Source: Mucilaginibacter gossypiicola
GTDB taxonomy: Bacteria > Bacteroidota > Bacteroidia > Sphingobacteriales > Sphingobacteriaceae
NCBI RefSeq assembly: GCF_900110105.1
Contig: NZ_FOCL01000008.1
Coordinates: 1-64,000, forward strand
Length of the DNA: 64,000 nt
Direction: 5' to 3'
The translations under genes were made by a program, and so were the position numbers. The notes beneath the pieces were generated by a model, which was not told the origin of the DNA, did not search any database, and saw only the letters and a list, made by a program, of their open reading frames with translations. Numbering within the stretch: the stretch's first letter is position 1; the number at the start of each line of letters is the position of its first letter. Shown here piece by piece: positions 30,507 through 38,664 of this stretch.

Positions 30507-33356
30507 TTAAAGCAACTCGTTAACATCACGGCCATAATGCTCCTTAAACAGTTTGCTGAAGTAAGCCGGGGTATCAAACCCGGCAGTGTATGATACTTCG
30601 GCAATAGTACGGTATTTGCCGCTTTCAATGGCCTCACGTGCTATTTGTAGCCGGATAGCGCGGATATATTTATTGGGGGTAAGCCCGGTGATTGATTTTA
30701 TGCGGCGAAACAATTGTCGCTCGCTGATAGCCAGCTCATAACTTAATACAGCAAGTGTAAGATCGGTTTTGCCGGTATGTTTTCGTACAAGGGCTTCCAG
30801 GTCTTCAAGCCAGGATAAATCGGCAGGTGACAGAACTGTATTTTCTGCTGGTTGTTCAGCCTGTGGCCCGTTTGCGGTTATTGTTACTTCTTCATCATCC
30901 TGGATACCAGCCCCGGAACGTGCGGCGGCGTTATTAATAAGATTGGCTGTTCGCGCAAGCAACTCGCTACTTAAAAATGGCTTGGTAAGGTAATCATCAA
31001 CACCAATATGCAGCGCCTTGAGCTTATGCCGCGTATCTGCCAGGGCCGTGAGCATAATCACCGGGATATTGCAATAAGCGGTGCTTTGCTTCAGCGTTTC
31101 AAGCAGGGTAAAACCGTCCATTTCGGGCATCATCACATCTGATATGATCAGGCTGGGCGTTACAGATAGTTCCTGTAGCTTTTTTAATGCCTCGTAGCCA
31201 TTACCGGCTGTTATGAGCGTATATAACGGCCGCAGGATATCGGCAATATAAGAGGCCATTTCATGATGGTCTTCAACCAGCATGATCAGTTGCTTGCCGT
31301 TATTTAACTCATAATGCTGGGGAGCAATAATAAGTGCAGGGCCGGTCGCGGGTATTTCGGCAACCTGTTCCCTGGCAATTTTAAGCGGAATAGTTACTTC
31401 GAAAAATGCGCCTTTGCCCCAGTTATTATCAACAGAAATTCGCCCGCCCATTAATTCTGTAAATTCCCGCGCAATAGCAAGGCCAATGCCTGTTCCTCCC
31501 TCCAATGGGGCCTCATCACGCTCGCCCTGGTAATAGCGGTCAAAGATATGCGGCAGGTCCTTCGGTTGGATTCCCATCCCCGTATTAGCTACACTAAATT
31601 CAATTATATCAAGTTTTGTGGCTACTGCAACCGTAATGGTACCAGCATGTGGGGTAAATTTAATGGCGTTACCGATAAGATTGTTGGCTATCTTTTCAAA
31701 CTTTTTATGATCAAGCCATACAGAAAGTGTTGGATTAACTGAATTGACCAGGTTGTAATTGATCTCCTTATATTCTGCAGCGGATGCAAACGCCTGAAAT
31801 ATTGTTTTTATGAACGATGATAATGCAACCGTTTTAGGGACTACCGTTAACCTTCCCGCCTCCAGTTTACCAAGATCAAGTAATTCATTAACAATGCTGA
31901 GTAGTTTTTTACTATTGTTTGATATGGTTTGCAACATCCCGCGCTGTTCATCTTCATAGTTATTAAAGTCCATTAGTTGATTTGCCGGGCCCATGATCAG
32001 CGTGAGCGGGGTGCGTAATTCATGGCTTATATTAGCAAAAAAGCGGGTTTTCAACGCATCCAGTTTCTCGAGCTGTGTATGCTCTTTGGCCAGTAAAGCG
32101 GCTTCTCTTTTCTTTTTAAGCATAAACCACCGGTAGCCTGTCACCGATAAAACTACAATAAGCAGTGCAACCACAATTAAATAATTTCGTTGTACCTCAA
32201 CCAATTTAGTTTGACCGGCAGCTATAAGTAATCTTTTATCTGCCTGGTATTTTTTATCCAGTTCGGCAGCATCCCGAGCCTTGTCAAGTGCATTAATACT
32301 ATCGTTAAGCTTTCGATACATATAATTGTACTTAAAGGCATTTTTATAATCGCCGAGGCCTTTATAAGCGTCAGTTAAGTGATTGTAGATGTTTTTTTGA
32401 ATGCTTATGTTGCTTTGCGACTCGGGTTGTATAGCAATTGCCATTTCGCCGAATTGGGCAGCCTTTTTAAATTCCTTATGATCAACATACATCGTCATAA
32501 GTTCATTAAGGTTGTGCTTTTCAAGGGTCTTAAAGTTTCCTTTGCGGGATAAGGTAAGTGATTGCATCAGGATATCTTCGGCCTTTTTATCCTGGTTGGT
32601 CATGAGGTAAAGTCGGCCCAGGTTACCCTGATAACGAGCTATGCTAAAATCAGAAAGGAAATGCGTGTGCTTTTTATCAAGTACCTGCTCCATCAACTGA
32701 ATAGCTTTAATCAGGTTTGCCGGAGATGACATGCTGCGTTCGGAAAGGATATTGGAAATATTGCTCAGCGCAAAAATATAGGAGGCCGTATCCTTTATGC
32801 TCAAAGCATCTTTTGCAGCCTGCTCAGCATAAGGCAACGCTTGTTTAGGATTGTCTATCGACCGGTAGATATCTGCAATACAGGCGCGGCAATCGATACT
32901 CAAACCCTTCCATCCCCTATTATCACACTCTTTTAATATTTTAAAAGCTATGTTTAAGGCTTCGACCGTTTTAGCTTCGCGGCTAAGCATGTAAGCTACC
33001 ATGATGGGCGCTTTTTCATAGGTAAGCGAATCGGCTATGGTTGCAAGTTTGGTAGCTTCGCGGCCGAAAGTTAATGCATCGTGCTCGTTACCTATACCGT
33101 AGGCCTGGTAAGCCTGTGCCAGCAACACTCTTGCTTCAAATGCTTTATTATTGTTTGTCCTGGCCGAATCGATAAGTTTTTTTGCGAGTATGGTCGCCGA
33201 GTCGCTGCCTTTCATGCTTCGGAGCACTTTCAATATGGGTTCTTTATTGAGACTGGGTTTGTTTTGTGCCCGGGCAATAAAACTGCACGAAAAAATTAAA
33301 CAAATGGAGATGAGCCTCCGCAAAATACCGGTAGTAGAAATTGTAATAGGGGTCAT
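30507..33356 (-). CDS. Hybrid sensor histidine kinase/response regulator with TPR sensor and AraC output
   Basis: The protein has 949 residues from the ATG at 33356 (a TTG upstream adds five). In order: a signal peptide or anchor (about 1-30), periplasmic TPR repeats (about 40-390), one membrane helix (YLIVVALLIVVLSVTGY), HisKA with His445 in NISHELRTP, an HATPase (GTGIGLAIAREF), a receiver with Asp740 in IISDVMMPEMDG, and a C-terminal AraC helix-turn-helix (GLTPNKYIRAIRLQIAREAI). It combines sensing, phosphotransfer and DNA binding in one chain, like Bacteroides hybrid two-component systems, but those usually sense glycans by beta-propellers. No polysaccharide-utilisation genes adjoin it, so its target is unknown. 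Divergent from aroE. Confidence 0.9.
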   Translation of the reverse strand: MTPITISTTGILRRLISICLIFSCSFIARAQNKPSLNKEPILKVLRSMKGSDSATILAKKLIDSARTNNNKAFEARVLLAQAYQAYGIGNEHDALTFGREATKLATIADSLTYEKAPIMVAYMLSREAKTVEALNIAFKILKECDNRGWKGLSIDCRACIADIYRSIDNPKQALPYAEQAAKDALSIKDTASYIFALSNISNILSERSMSSPANLIKAIQLMEQVLDKKHTHFLSDFSIARYQGNLGRLYLMTNQDKKAEDILMQSLTLSRKGNFKTLEKHNLNELMTMYVDHKEFKKAAQFGEMAIAIQPESQSNISIQKNIYNHLTDAYKGLGDYKNAFKYNYMYRKLNDSINALDKARDAAELDKKYQADKRLLIAAGQTKLVEVQRNYLIVVALLIVVLSVTGYRWFMLKKKREAALLAKEHTQLEKLDALKTRFFANISHELRTPLTLIMGPANQLMDFNNYEDEQRGMLQTISNNSKKLLSIVNELLDLGKLEAGRLTVVPKTVALSSFIKTIFQAFASAAEYKEINYNLVNSVNPTLSVWLDHKKFEKIANNLIGNAIKFTPHAGTITVAVATKLDIIEFSVANTGMGIQPKDLPHIFDRYYQGERDEAPLEGGTGIGLAIAREFTELMGGRISVDNNWGKGAFFEVTIPLKIAREQVAEIPATGPALIIAPQHYELNNGKQLIMLVEDHHEMASYIADILRPLYTLITAGNGYEALKKLQELSVTPSLIISDVMMPEMDGFTLLETLKQSTAYCNIPVIMLTALADTRHKLKALHIGVDDYLTKPFLSSELLARTANLINNAAARSGAGIQDDEEVTITANGPQAEQPAENTVLSPADLSWLEDLEALVRKHTGKTDLTLAVLSYELAISERQLFRRIKSITGLTPNKYIRAIRLQIAREAIESGKYRTIAEVSYTAGFDTPAYFSKLFKEHYGRDVNELL

Positions 33357-33580
33357 GATATGAGTGACCAAATTACAACTTTATTGGCGTTGAGAATTAC
33401 CTATTTTGAAATAAATTTCTTTCTAAATAAAATTTCTCCAGAATGTTTTCCTGTGTGTGCTTTTTAAATCAATAATTAATAATGCTTGTTTTGTTGTTAA
33501 TATTACGTCATTAAAAGTTACATGACCGGCCTAAAGCTATAATTGATTACTTTAGCAGCTGGTATTGTTAAAAATTGACC

Positions 33581-34387
33581 ATGAAACATTACGGACTAAT
33601 CGGTTTTCCGCTCTCACATTCATTCTCAAAAAAGTTTTTTACCGAAAAATTTGAAGCCGAAGGCATTACAGATGCGCGCTATGATCTTTATCCTATTGAG
33701 CATATCAAAGACCTGCAGGACCTGCTTGATGAGCATCCTGATATCTGCGGACTTAATGTAACCATCCCTCATAAAATTAATGTATTGCCATTATTGGATT
33801 GGATAGAGCATGATGCCCGTAAAGCAGGTGCTGTAAATTGTATAAGGGTAACAGCCGAAAGCCCGATAGAAGCTGCATTTTCGGGCGAGATAGGGGTTAA
33901 AGACCACGATTTCAGGTTGGAAGGATATAATACCGATATTTATGGTTTTGAAGAATCATTAAAGCCTTTAATTGGCGACGGCAATGACGATGCCCTGATT
34001 TTGGGCGATGGAGGTGCCGCAAAAGCTGTAAAATGTGTGTTGGAAAATTTAGGCATCAGCTATAAGGTTGTTACGCGGAAGCCTACGCACCATGCGGATA
34101 ATATTTTGTTTAAAGATCTTAAGCCGCATCATATAACACAGCATAAGATCATCATTAACACCACCCCTTTAGGTACTTACCCTAATATTGATGAATGCCC
34201 GCCTATCCCTTATGATTTTATAGGAGACGGTCACGTTTTATACGACCTGATATATAACCCCGAAGAAACCCTGTTTTTAAAACAAGGCCGGGAACGTGGC
34301 GCTGTAACCAAAAATGGATACGAAATGCTGGTATTACAAGCCGAAAAATCGTGGGAGATCTGGAACTCAAAAGAGAAGCATCCATGA
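33581..34387 (+). CDS. aroE: Shikimate dehydrogenase
   Basis: The protein has 268 residues from the ATG at 33581; a TTG two codons upstream is less likely. The shikimate-binding SHS is at 12-14 and catalytic Lys65 lies in NVTIPHK. The NADP loop is GDGGAAKAV, and YDLIYNPEET is the conserved C-terminal segment. It reduces 3-dehydroshikimate in aromatic amino-acid synthesis. The stop overlaps the gldD start (ATGA), so the two are translationally coupled, although their functions seem unrelated. Confidence 0.93.
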   Translation: MKHYGLIGFPLSHSFSKKFFTEKFEAEGITDARYDLYPIEHIKDLQDLLDEHPDICGLNVTIPHKINVLPLLDWIEHDARKAGAVNCIRVTAESPIEAAFSGEIGVKDHDFRLEGYNTDIYGFEESLKPLIGDGNDDALILGDGGAAKAVKCVLENLGISYKVVTRKPTHHADNILFKDLKPHHITQHKIIINTTPLGTYPNIDECPPIPYDFIGDGHVLYDLIYNPEETLFLKQGRERGAVTKNGYEMLVLQAEKSWEIWNSKEKHP

Positions 34388-34962
34388 AGTATTTAACCCT
34401 ATTAGTAGCGGCATTGCTTTTCCTGGCGGCATGCGGCGGCAATCATGACTACGCGCCTAAGCCACGTGGCTTTTATCGTATCCCATTCCCCAAAAAGGAA
34501 TATCAGGATTATGCTGCTGGTTGCCCATATGCTTTTACTTATCCTAAATACGCTTTTATTGAGCCTGATAAAAAACGCGATGCTAAACCTTGCTGGGTAA
34601 ATATGCAGTTTCCGCAGTTTAATGCCACATTGCATTTAAGTTATCAGCCCATCACTTCAAAAAAGGAGTTTAACCAACTGGTTGAAGATGCACGTACGTT
34701 TGCCTTTAAGCATACGGTAAAAGCTACATCTATTGATGAAGGCATTATCCATTATGCCGATAAAAAGGTTTACGGCATTTATTATACCATAGATGGCAAT
34801 GCTGCTTCATCCGCTCAGTTTTTTCTGACTGATAGCGTGCATAACTATGTCCGCGGGGCATTATATTTTAACAGCGAACCCCGTCTTGATTCGATCCAGC
34901 CGGTGCTTAACTTTATTAAGCAGGACATGGCTGTGATGATCAAAAGCTTTAAATGGAAGTAG
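34384..34962 (+). CDS. gldD: Gliding motility lipoprotein GldD
   Basis: The protein has 192 residues. The start at 34384 gives a lipoprotein signal with lipobox LAAC and Cys17. The mature region shows the GldD pattern PKPRGFYRIPFPKKEYQ near the N terminus and the CPYAFTYPKYA, CWVNMQFP and FFLTDSVHNYVRGALYF segments. GldD is required for gliding and type IX secretion in Flavobacterium, probably in the cell envelope. Four-base overlap with aroE. Confidence 0.9.
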   Translation: MKYLTLLVAALLFLAACGGNHDYAPKPRGFYRIPFPKKEYQDYAAGCPYAFTYPKYAFIEPDKKRDAKPCWVNMQFPQFNATLHLSYQPITSKKEFNQLVEDARTFAFKHTVKATSIDEGIIHYADKKVYGIYYTIDGNAASSAQFFLTDSVHNYVRGALYFNSEPRLDSIQPVLNFIKQDMAVMIKSFKWK

Positions 34963-35044
34963 GGTGTAGAGGCAAAACTTTAAGAACCGGGAGCCAGGTA
35001 TCTTTCTATTGAATTACTGAAACTTAAGAAAACAAGTTTAGAAA

Positions 35045-35530
35045 CTAATAATACGGAGCTGATTTGTTTTTGAACTTTTCTAATTCAATCGCTTCAGTAA
35101 AGTAGGTTTTAAATTTATTTGAGAGTTCTTCATCTGTAAATTTAACCATTGTGTACCCGCTGTCATAACAGATTATTTCGATAACTGCATCTGCGTGTTG
35201 AATGTTTCCATTTTTCCAAACAAGAGGATTGCCTTCCACAAAAGGCAAATTCTCTACATCAACCAACACCTGATGTTTCGAGGGGATGCCGACAAACACC
35301 CCCCAATATAATTGCAGATCTGTATTTGCTATAATTTTGAATTCAACCGGATTCAAAATGAAATAATCGTCGTTCATGTTAATTGGAAGATAATCTCCAT
35401 TAAAACCGCCATATTCCAAGTCTGCCACTAACCAATTCAGATCAGCAATATCATCAACTATCGGCTTTACAATCTCTGTGAGATTGGTATGATAACTAAG
35501 CTTGTTACTTTTACGTAAGATCCAGTTCAT
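35045..35530 (-). CDS. Hypothetical protein (about 160 residues)
   Basis: The protein has 161 residues, is acidic, and has no signal peptide or membrane segment. Tryptophans and acidic residues are spread through a mixed alpha/beta pattern (LNWLVADLEYGG, LQLYWGVFVGIP, VWKNGNIQHADAVIEI). Composition and size resemble DUF-type immunity proteins, but I recognise no family. It is AT-rich compared with gldD. Divergent from the EcsC-like gene, with a 103-base gap to the preferred start. Confidence 0.6.
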   Translation of the reverse strand: MNWILRKSNKLSYHTNLTEIVKPIVDDIADLNWLVADLEYGGFNGDYLPINMNDDYFILNPVEFKIIANTDLQLYWGVFVGIPSKHQVLVDVENLPFVEGNPLVWKNGNIQHADAVIEIICYDSGYTMVKFTDEELSNKFKTYFTEAIELEKFKNKSAPYY

Positions 35531-35633
35531 ATCAATAAAGATAGGCTTTAGAATATATTGAGCAATTTAAAACATGCTTATCGATAACGCTGTTATAAAT
35601 ATGCCGGGTTTCCGGTTTAATAATAACTCAACA

Positions 35634-36194
35634 ATGAAACTCATCAAAATCAATAAAATACGTACTGATATCCGGCTGCATACCGAAAACCTTGCCCATA
35701 GCGGGTTTAAGAAAATATTTGAGGGTATCGATCAGCTTAAAATAAAAAACGGTGTTGATAAACTTGGCCTCGAAGGGTTTATTAACCAGTGTGCTTGCCT
35801 TGCAGCGGGTTCGGGTGCAATGGCAGGGAGTGGTGGCATGTTTACGCTAGTAGCGGGGATCCCATTTGATTTCATCAATTTGATTACCCAACAGTTTAGG
35901 GCCATTATGGGCATTATGTATTATTACCGTGGAACCTATGATAATGGTTTCGACGATTTCATGTCGTTAGTAGCAACTTCGGTAAGGGTAGAAGCGGGGG
36001 TGGCCATTACCAGAGGCATGATGGAAGGTATTGCCGAACGCATGCTGATGATATTAGGTACCCGCACTGCCGAGCGACTTGTGCCCGTTGTAGGGGCTGT
36101 AATTGGCGGGACAGCAAATTACCTGTTCATTAAACGTATGGCCGAACAGGTAAAAAGGATGCAAAAGGATTATGTGGTGATTCAGGTGGGATAG
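35634..36194 (+). CDS. EcsC-like family protein
   Basis: The protein has 186 residues from MKLIKINKIRTD; an ATG 60 bases upstream (35574) adds 20 residues that look less conserved. Glycine-rich hydrophobic stretches (CACLAAGSGAMAGSGGMFTLVAGIPFD, quoted as one helix pair, and VVGAVIGGTANYLF) with charged ends fit the EcsC family. EcsC in Bacillus is encoded with an ABC transporter; none is present here. Function is unknown and it is likely membrane-associated. Confidence 0.6.
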   Translation: MKLIKINKIRTDIRLHTENLAHSGFKKIFEGIDQLKIKNGVDKLGLEGFINQCACLAAGSGAMAGSGGMFTLVAGIPFDFINLITQQFRAIMGIMYYYRGTYDNGFDDFMSLVATSVRVEAGVAITRGMMEGIAERMLMILGTRTAERLVPVVGAVIGGTANYLFIKRMAEQVKRMQKDYVVIQVG

Positions 36195-36228
36195 ACCTTT
36201 TCCCAATAAAATTTGTCGAACAAATGAG

Positions 36229-36282
36229 GAGAAATCTTATACATCTTACAATTCGAACTAAGTATGGCGTATAAGATTTCTC
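36229..36282. repeat. GAGAAATCTTATAC palindromic repeat, copy 1
   Basis: Perfect 14-bp inverted arms (36229-36242 and 36269-36282). Beyond the right arm it continues into CTTTCGCCC and a CGAGATGACA segment at about 36318. A second copy with 19-bp arms lies at 58177-58242. Confidence 0.85.
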
Positions 36283-36348
36283 TTTCGCCCCATCTCTCAG
36301 TCCGTTCCTGCTCTATCGAGATGACACCTTTTTAAGAGCCTAAGTCTA

Positions 36349-36897
36349 CTACATTCCCTCAAGCATACCCAAATCAAACTTAGGTTTGATGGTATATTTA
36401 AGCTGTACCAGCCCGCTTGAAAATTGTTCGCTGCCCAATAATATAAGTTCAATCCTATCTTTGGAGCCAGTGAATAGCGGCTTGCCGCTACCTAAAATAA
36501 TGGGATGCACCGATAGCAGAAGCTCGGTAATAAAACCTTCATCAATAAATGCCGAAAGAAGGCTTGCCCCGCCAAACAGCCAAATATTGCTGCCCGGTTG
36601 ATTCCTGATGATTTCAACCCTCGATTTAAAATCGGCGCTTTTGATGATTTCGGTATTAGGATTTGGCGATGCCTGAAGGGTATCCGAAAAAACATACATT
36701 TTTAAAGCACCAAACATTTCCGGATCGGTACTCATCAGCAGGTCGTAGCTTTTGCGGCCGATGAAAATGGCGTCGCTGCTGTTCAGAAACTCGGTCATGC
36801 CATAATCCTGATCGGCAAGGCACCAGTCGTACTCGCCGTTAGGCCCTTCAATGAAACCATCGAGGCTTACCGCAAGGTTTAAAATTATTTTGCGCAT
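36349..36897 (-). CDS. Dihydrofolate reductase family protein (RibD C-terminal type)
   Basis: The protein has 182 residues. The opening RKIILNLAVSLDGFIEGPNGE and the NADPH-loop segment IWLFGGASLLSAFIDEGFITEL are characteristic of the RibD_C/DHFR-like reductases (YyaP/YwjB group). Members reduce unknown pterin- or pyrimidine-like substrates; true folate reductase activity is not implied. It starts six bases after the lutB stop, so is probably co-transcribed with it. Confidence 0.85.
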   Translation of the reverse strand: MRKIILNLAVSLDGFIEGPNGEYDWCLADQDYGMTEFLNSSDAIFIGRKSYDLLMSTDPEMFGALKMYVFSDTLQASPNPNTEIIKSADFKSRVEIIRNQPGSNIWLFGGASLLSAFIDEGFITELLLSVHPIILGSGKPLFTGSKDRIELILLGSEQFSSGLVQLKYTIKPKFDLGMLEGM

Positions 36898-36903
36898 AAA
36901 TGG

Positions 36904-38292
36904 CTATTCTTCGGGTGTGTTATTCATCTCCTGCCATTGTTTGCTGAATGATTTATCAGCCACTTTAGGCATCTCGCGCAAATGTCCCCAGGTACGTTTA
37001 AAGAAAGTTTTAAGCAGGAAGTTTTTCATGCCACCACCAAAAAAATCGGTAAGCTTACGTTTAAGCATTCCTTTTTTCCAGATGGCCCAGCCCCAGCGCT
37101 CTTTGTTAGTAACCAGGTTTTCTTTTACTGCATCGCGGCGGTTTAGGAGCAACATTTTGTGGATATCGATCTTAACCGGGCAAACTTCGGTGCATTTACC
37201 ACACAGGCTTGAAGCATAACTCAGGTGTTTGAAATTTTCCATGCCCTGTGTATGCGGTGTAATAATAGAACCGATGGGGCCACTATAAGTAGTAGCGTAA
37301 GTATGACCGCCAATGTTTTTATAAATGGGGCAACCGTTAAGGCAGGCTCCGCAACGGATGCAGTAAAGCCCCTGCCGCTGGTCTTTTTTTGCCAAAAGAT
37401 TGGTACGGCCATTATCCAAAAGTACTACGTACATCTCTTCGGGGCCGTCGGTTTCGTTTGGCTGGCGCGGACCGCTTAGTATGCTATTATAAACAGTAAG
37501 ATTTTGACCTGTACCATGGGTTGAGAGCATAGGCCAAAACAAATCCAGATCGGTAATGGAAGGAATGATCTTTTCAATACCCACAATGGCGATGTGGATT
37601 TTGGGGAATGTAGTACAAAGACGTGCATTGCCCTCGTTTTCGCTGATGGCGATGCTGCCGGTATCAGCCAGCAGGAAATTGGCGCCTGTGATGCCCACAT
37701 CGGCCTGTACATATTTTTCTCGAAGCAGCTCGCGTGCTTTAAGGGTAATTTGCTCTGGCGTGGCATCAATGGGAGTACCAAACTTTTCGTGGAAAAGCTT
37801 AGCAATATCCTCCTTGCTCAGGTGCATGGCCGGGGTTACAATGTGGTAAGGCTTTTGGCCTAATAGCTGAACTATGTATTCGCCAAGGTCTGTTTCCAGC
37901 GATTCGATCTGGTTGTTCTCCAAAAACTCATTCAAATGAATTTCTTCAGTAACCATCGATTTGGATTTGACCACGGTTTTGGCGTTGGCCTTTTGGATGA
38001 TGTTGAGAATCTCGCGTTGGGCTTCTTCTACATCATTTGCCCAGATCACTTTGCCGCCGCGTTTCTGAAAGTTAGCCTCAAACTCCGGTAGGAACTTATC
38101 GAGGTTTTCCATCACTTTCCACTTAAGTACGTGGCCTTTTTTCTTGGCATTATCTAAGTTAATAATGCGCGACAGGCCCCGCGAAACCGCTGTATTGTAC
38201 CGGTCAATATTGAAATTGATAATACGGCGGTGATCGGCATCAAATGCCTTCTCCTCCGATTTTACCAAAAATTCTTCAGCGGTTGCTCCCAT
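36904..38292 (-). CDS. lutB: LutB-type iron-sulfur LUD-domain protein (lactate utilisation)
   Basis: The protein has 462 residues. The N-terminal LUD domain (KSKSMVTEEIHLNEFLE, GANFLLADTGSI) is followed by two 4Fe-4S clusters in CIRCGACLNGCPIYK and SLCGKCTEVCP, then a DUF3390-like tail. In Bacillus LutABC oxidises L-lactate to pyruvate, with LutB as an electron-transfer subunit. LutA and LutC are not adjacent; the next gene in the probable operon is a DHFR-like reductase. A degenerate -7 element (TACTTTCG) sits a few bases before the ATG. The gap upstream (38293-38664) holds an inverted-repeat element and a terminator. Confidence 0.87.
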   Translation of the reverse strand: MGATAEEFLVKSEEKAFDADHRRIINFNIDRYNTAVSRGLSRIINLDNAKKKGHVLKWKVMENLDKFLPEFEANFQKRGGKVIWANDVEEAQREILNIIQKANAKTVVKSKSMVTEEIHLNEFLENNQIESLETDLGEYIVQLLGQKPYHIVTPAMHLSKEDIAKLFHEKFGTPIDATPEQITLKARELLREKYVQADVGITGANFLLADTGSIAISENEGNARLCTTFPKIHIAIVGIEKIIPSITDLDLFWPMLSTHGTGQNLTVYNSILSGPRQPNETDGPEEMYVVLLDNGRTNLLAKKDQRQGLYCIRCGACLNGCPIYKNIGGHTYATTYSGPIGSIITPHTQGMENFKHLSYASSLCGKCTEVCPVKIDIHKMLLLNRRDAVKENLVTNKERWGWAIWKKGMLKRKLTDFFGGGMKNFLLKTFFKRTWGHLREMPKVADKSFSKQWQEMNNTPEE

Positions 38293-38434
38293 ATATGCGA
38301 AAGTAGGATTTTGTTTTTAAAGTTGGTGAATGGTTGATTAAGTTGATTAGGTGAGTGGTTTTTTATTTTTCGAACAGTTGATCAGGCTAATAGTTTTGGT
38401 TATCCCTTTAAAACAAAAGAGGCACACCTCGCTG

Positions 38435-38572
38435 CCGCGGGTTTAGCGCAGCGTAACCCATGGTGTTAAATAGTTGAAGCTTTCAGCTTCAGTAGTTAAG
38501 CTTTCCACTTCTGTAGTTAAGTTGAAAACTTAACACATACATCCCGCGGGTTACGCTATGCTAAACCCGCGG
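38435..38572. repeat. MITE-like inverted-repeat element
   Basis: The 25-base arms (38435-38459 and 38548-38572) match at 23 of 25 positions in inverted orientation, with CCGCGGG at their ends. Between them is about 88 bases of AGCTTTCAGCTTC/GTAGTTAAG words. No open frame is present inside. Confidence 0.85.
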
Positions 38573-38583
38573 GAGTCAATTTA

Positions 38584-38626
38584 TAAAACAGAAAAAGGCG
38601 CACATTGTGCACCTTTTTCTGTTTTA
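38584..38626 (-). terminator. Terminator after the M28 peptidase gene
   Basis: A 19-position stem (38585-38603 with 38607-38625, one mismatch) has a three-base loop and A/T-rich ends, which can work on either strand. It lies about 40 bases past the peptidase stop. Confidence 0.8.
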
Positions 38627-38664
38627 TTTTTAGTAGGAGAACCATTCTCCTAATCAATAATTCA

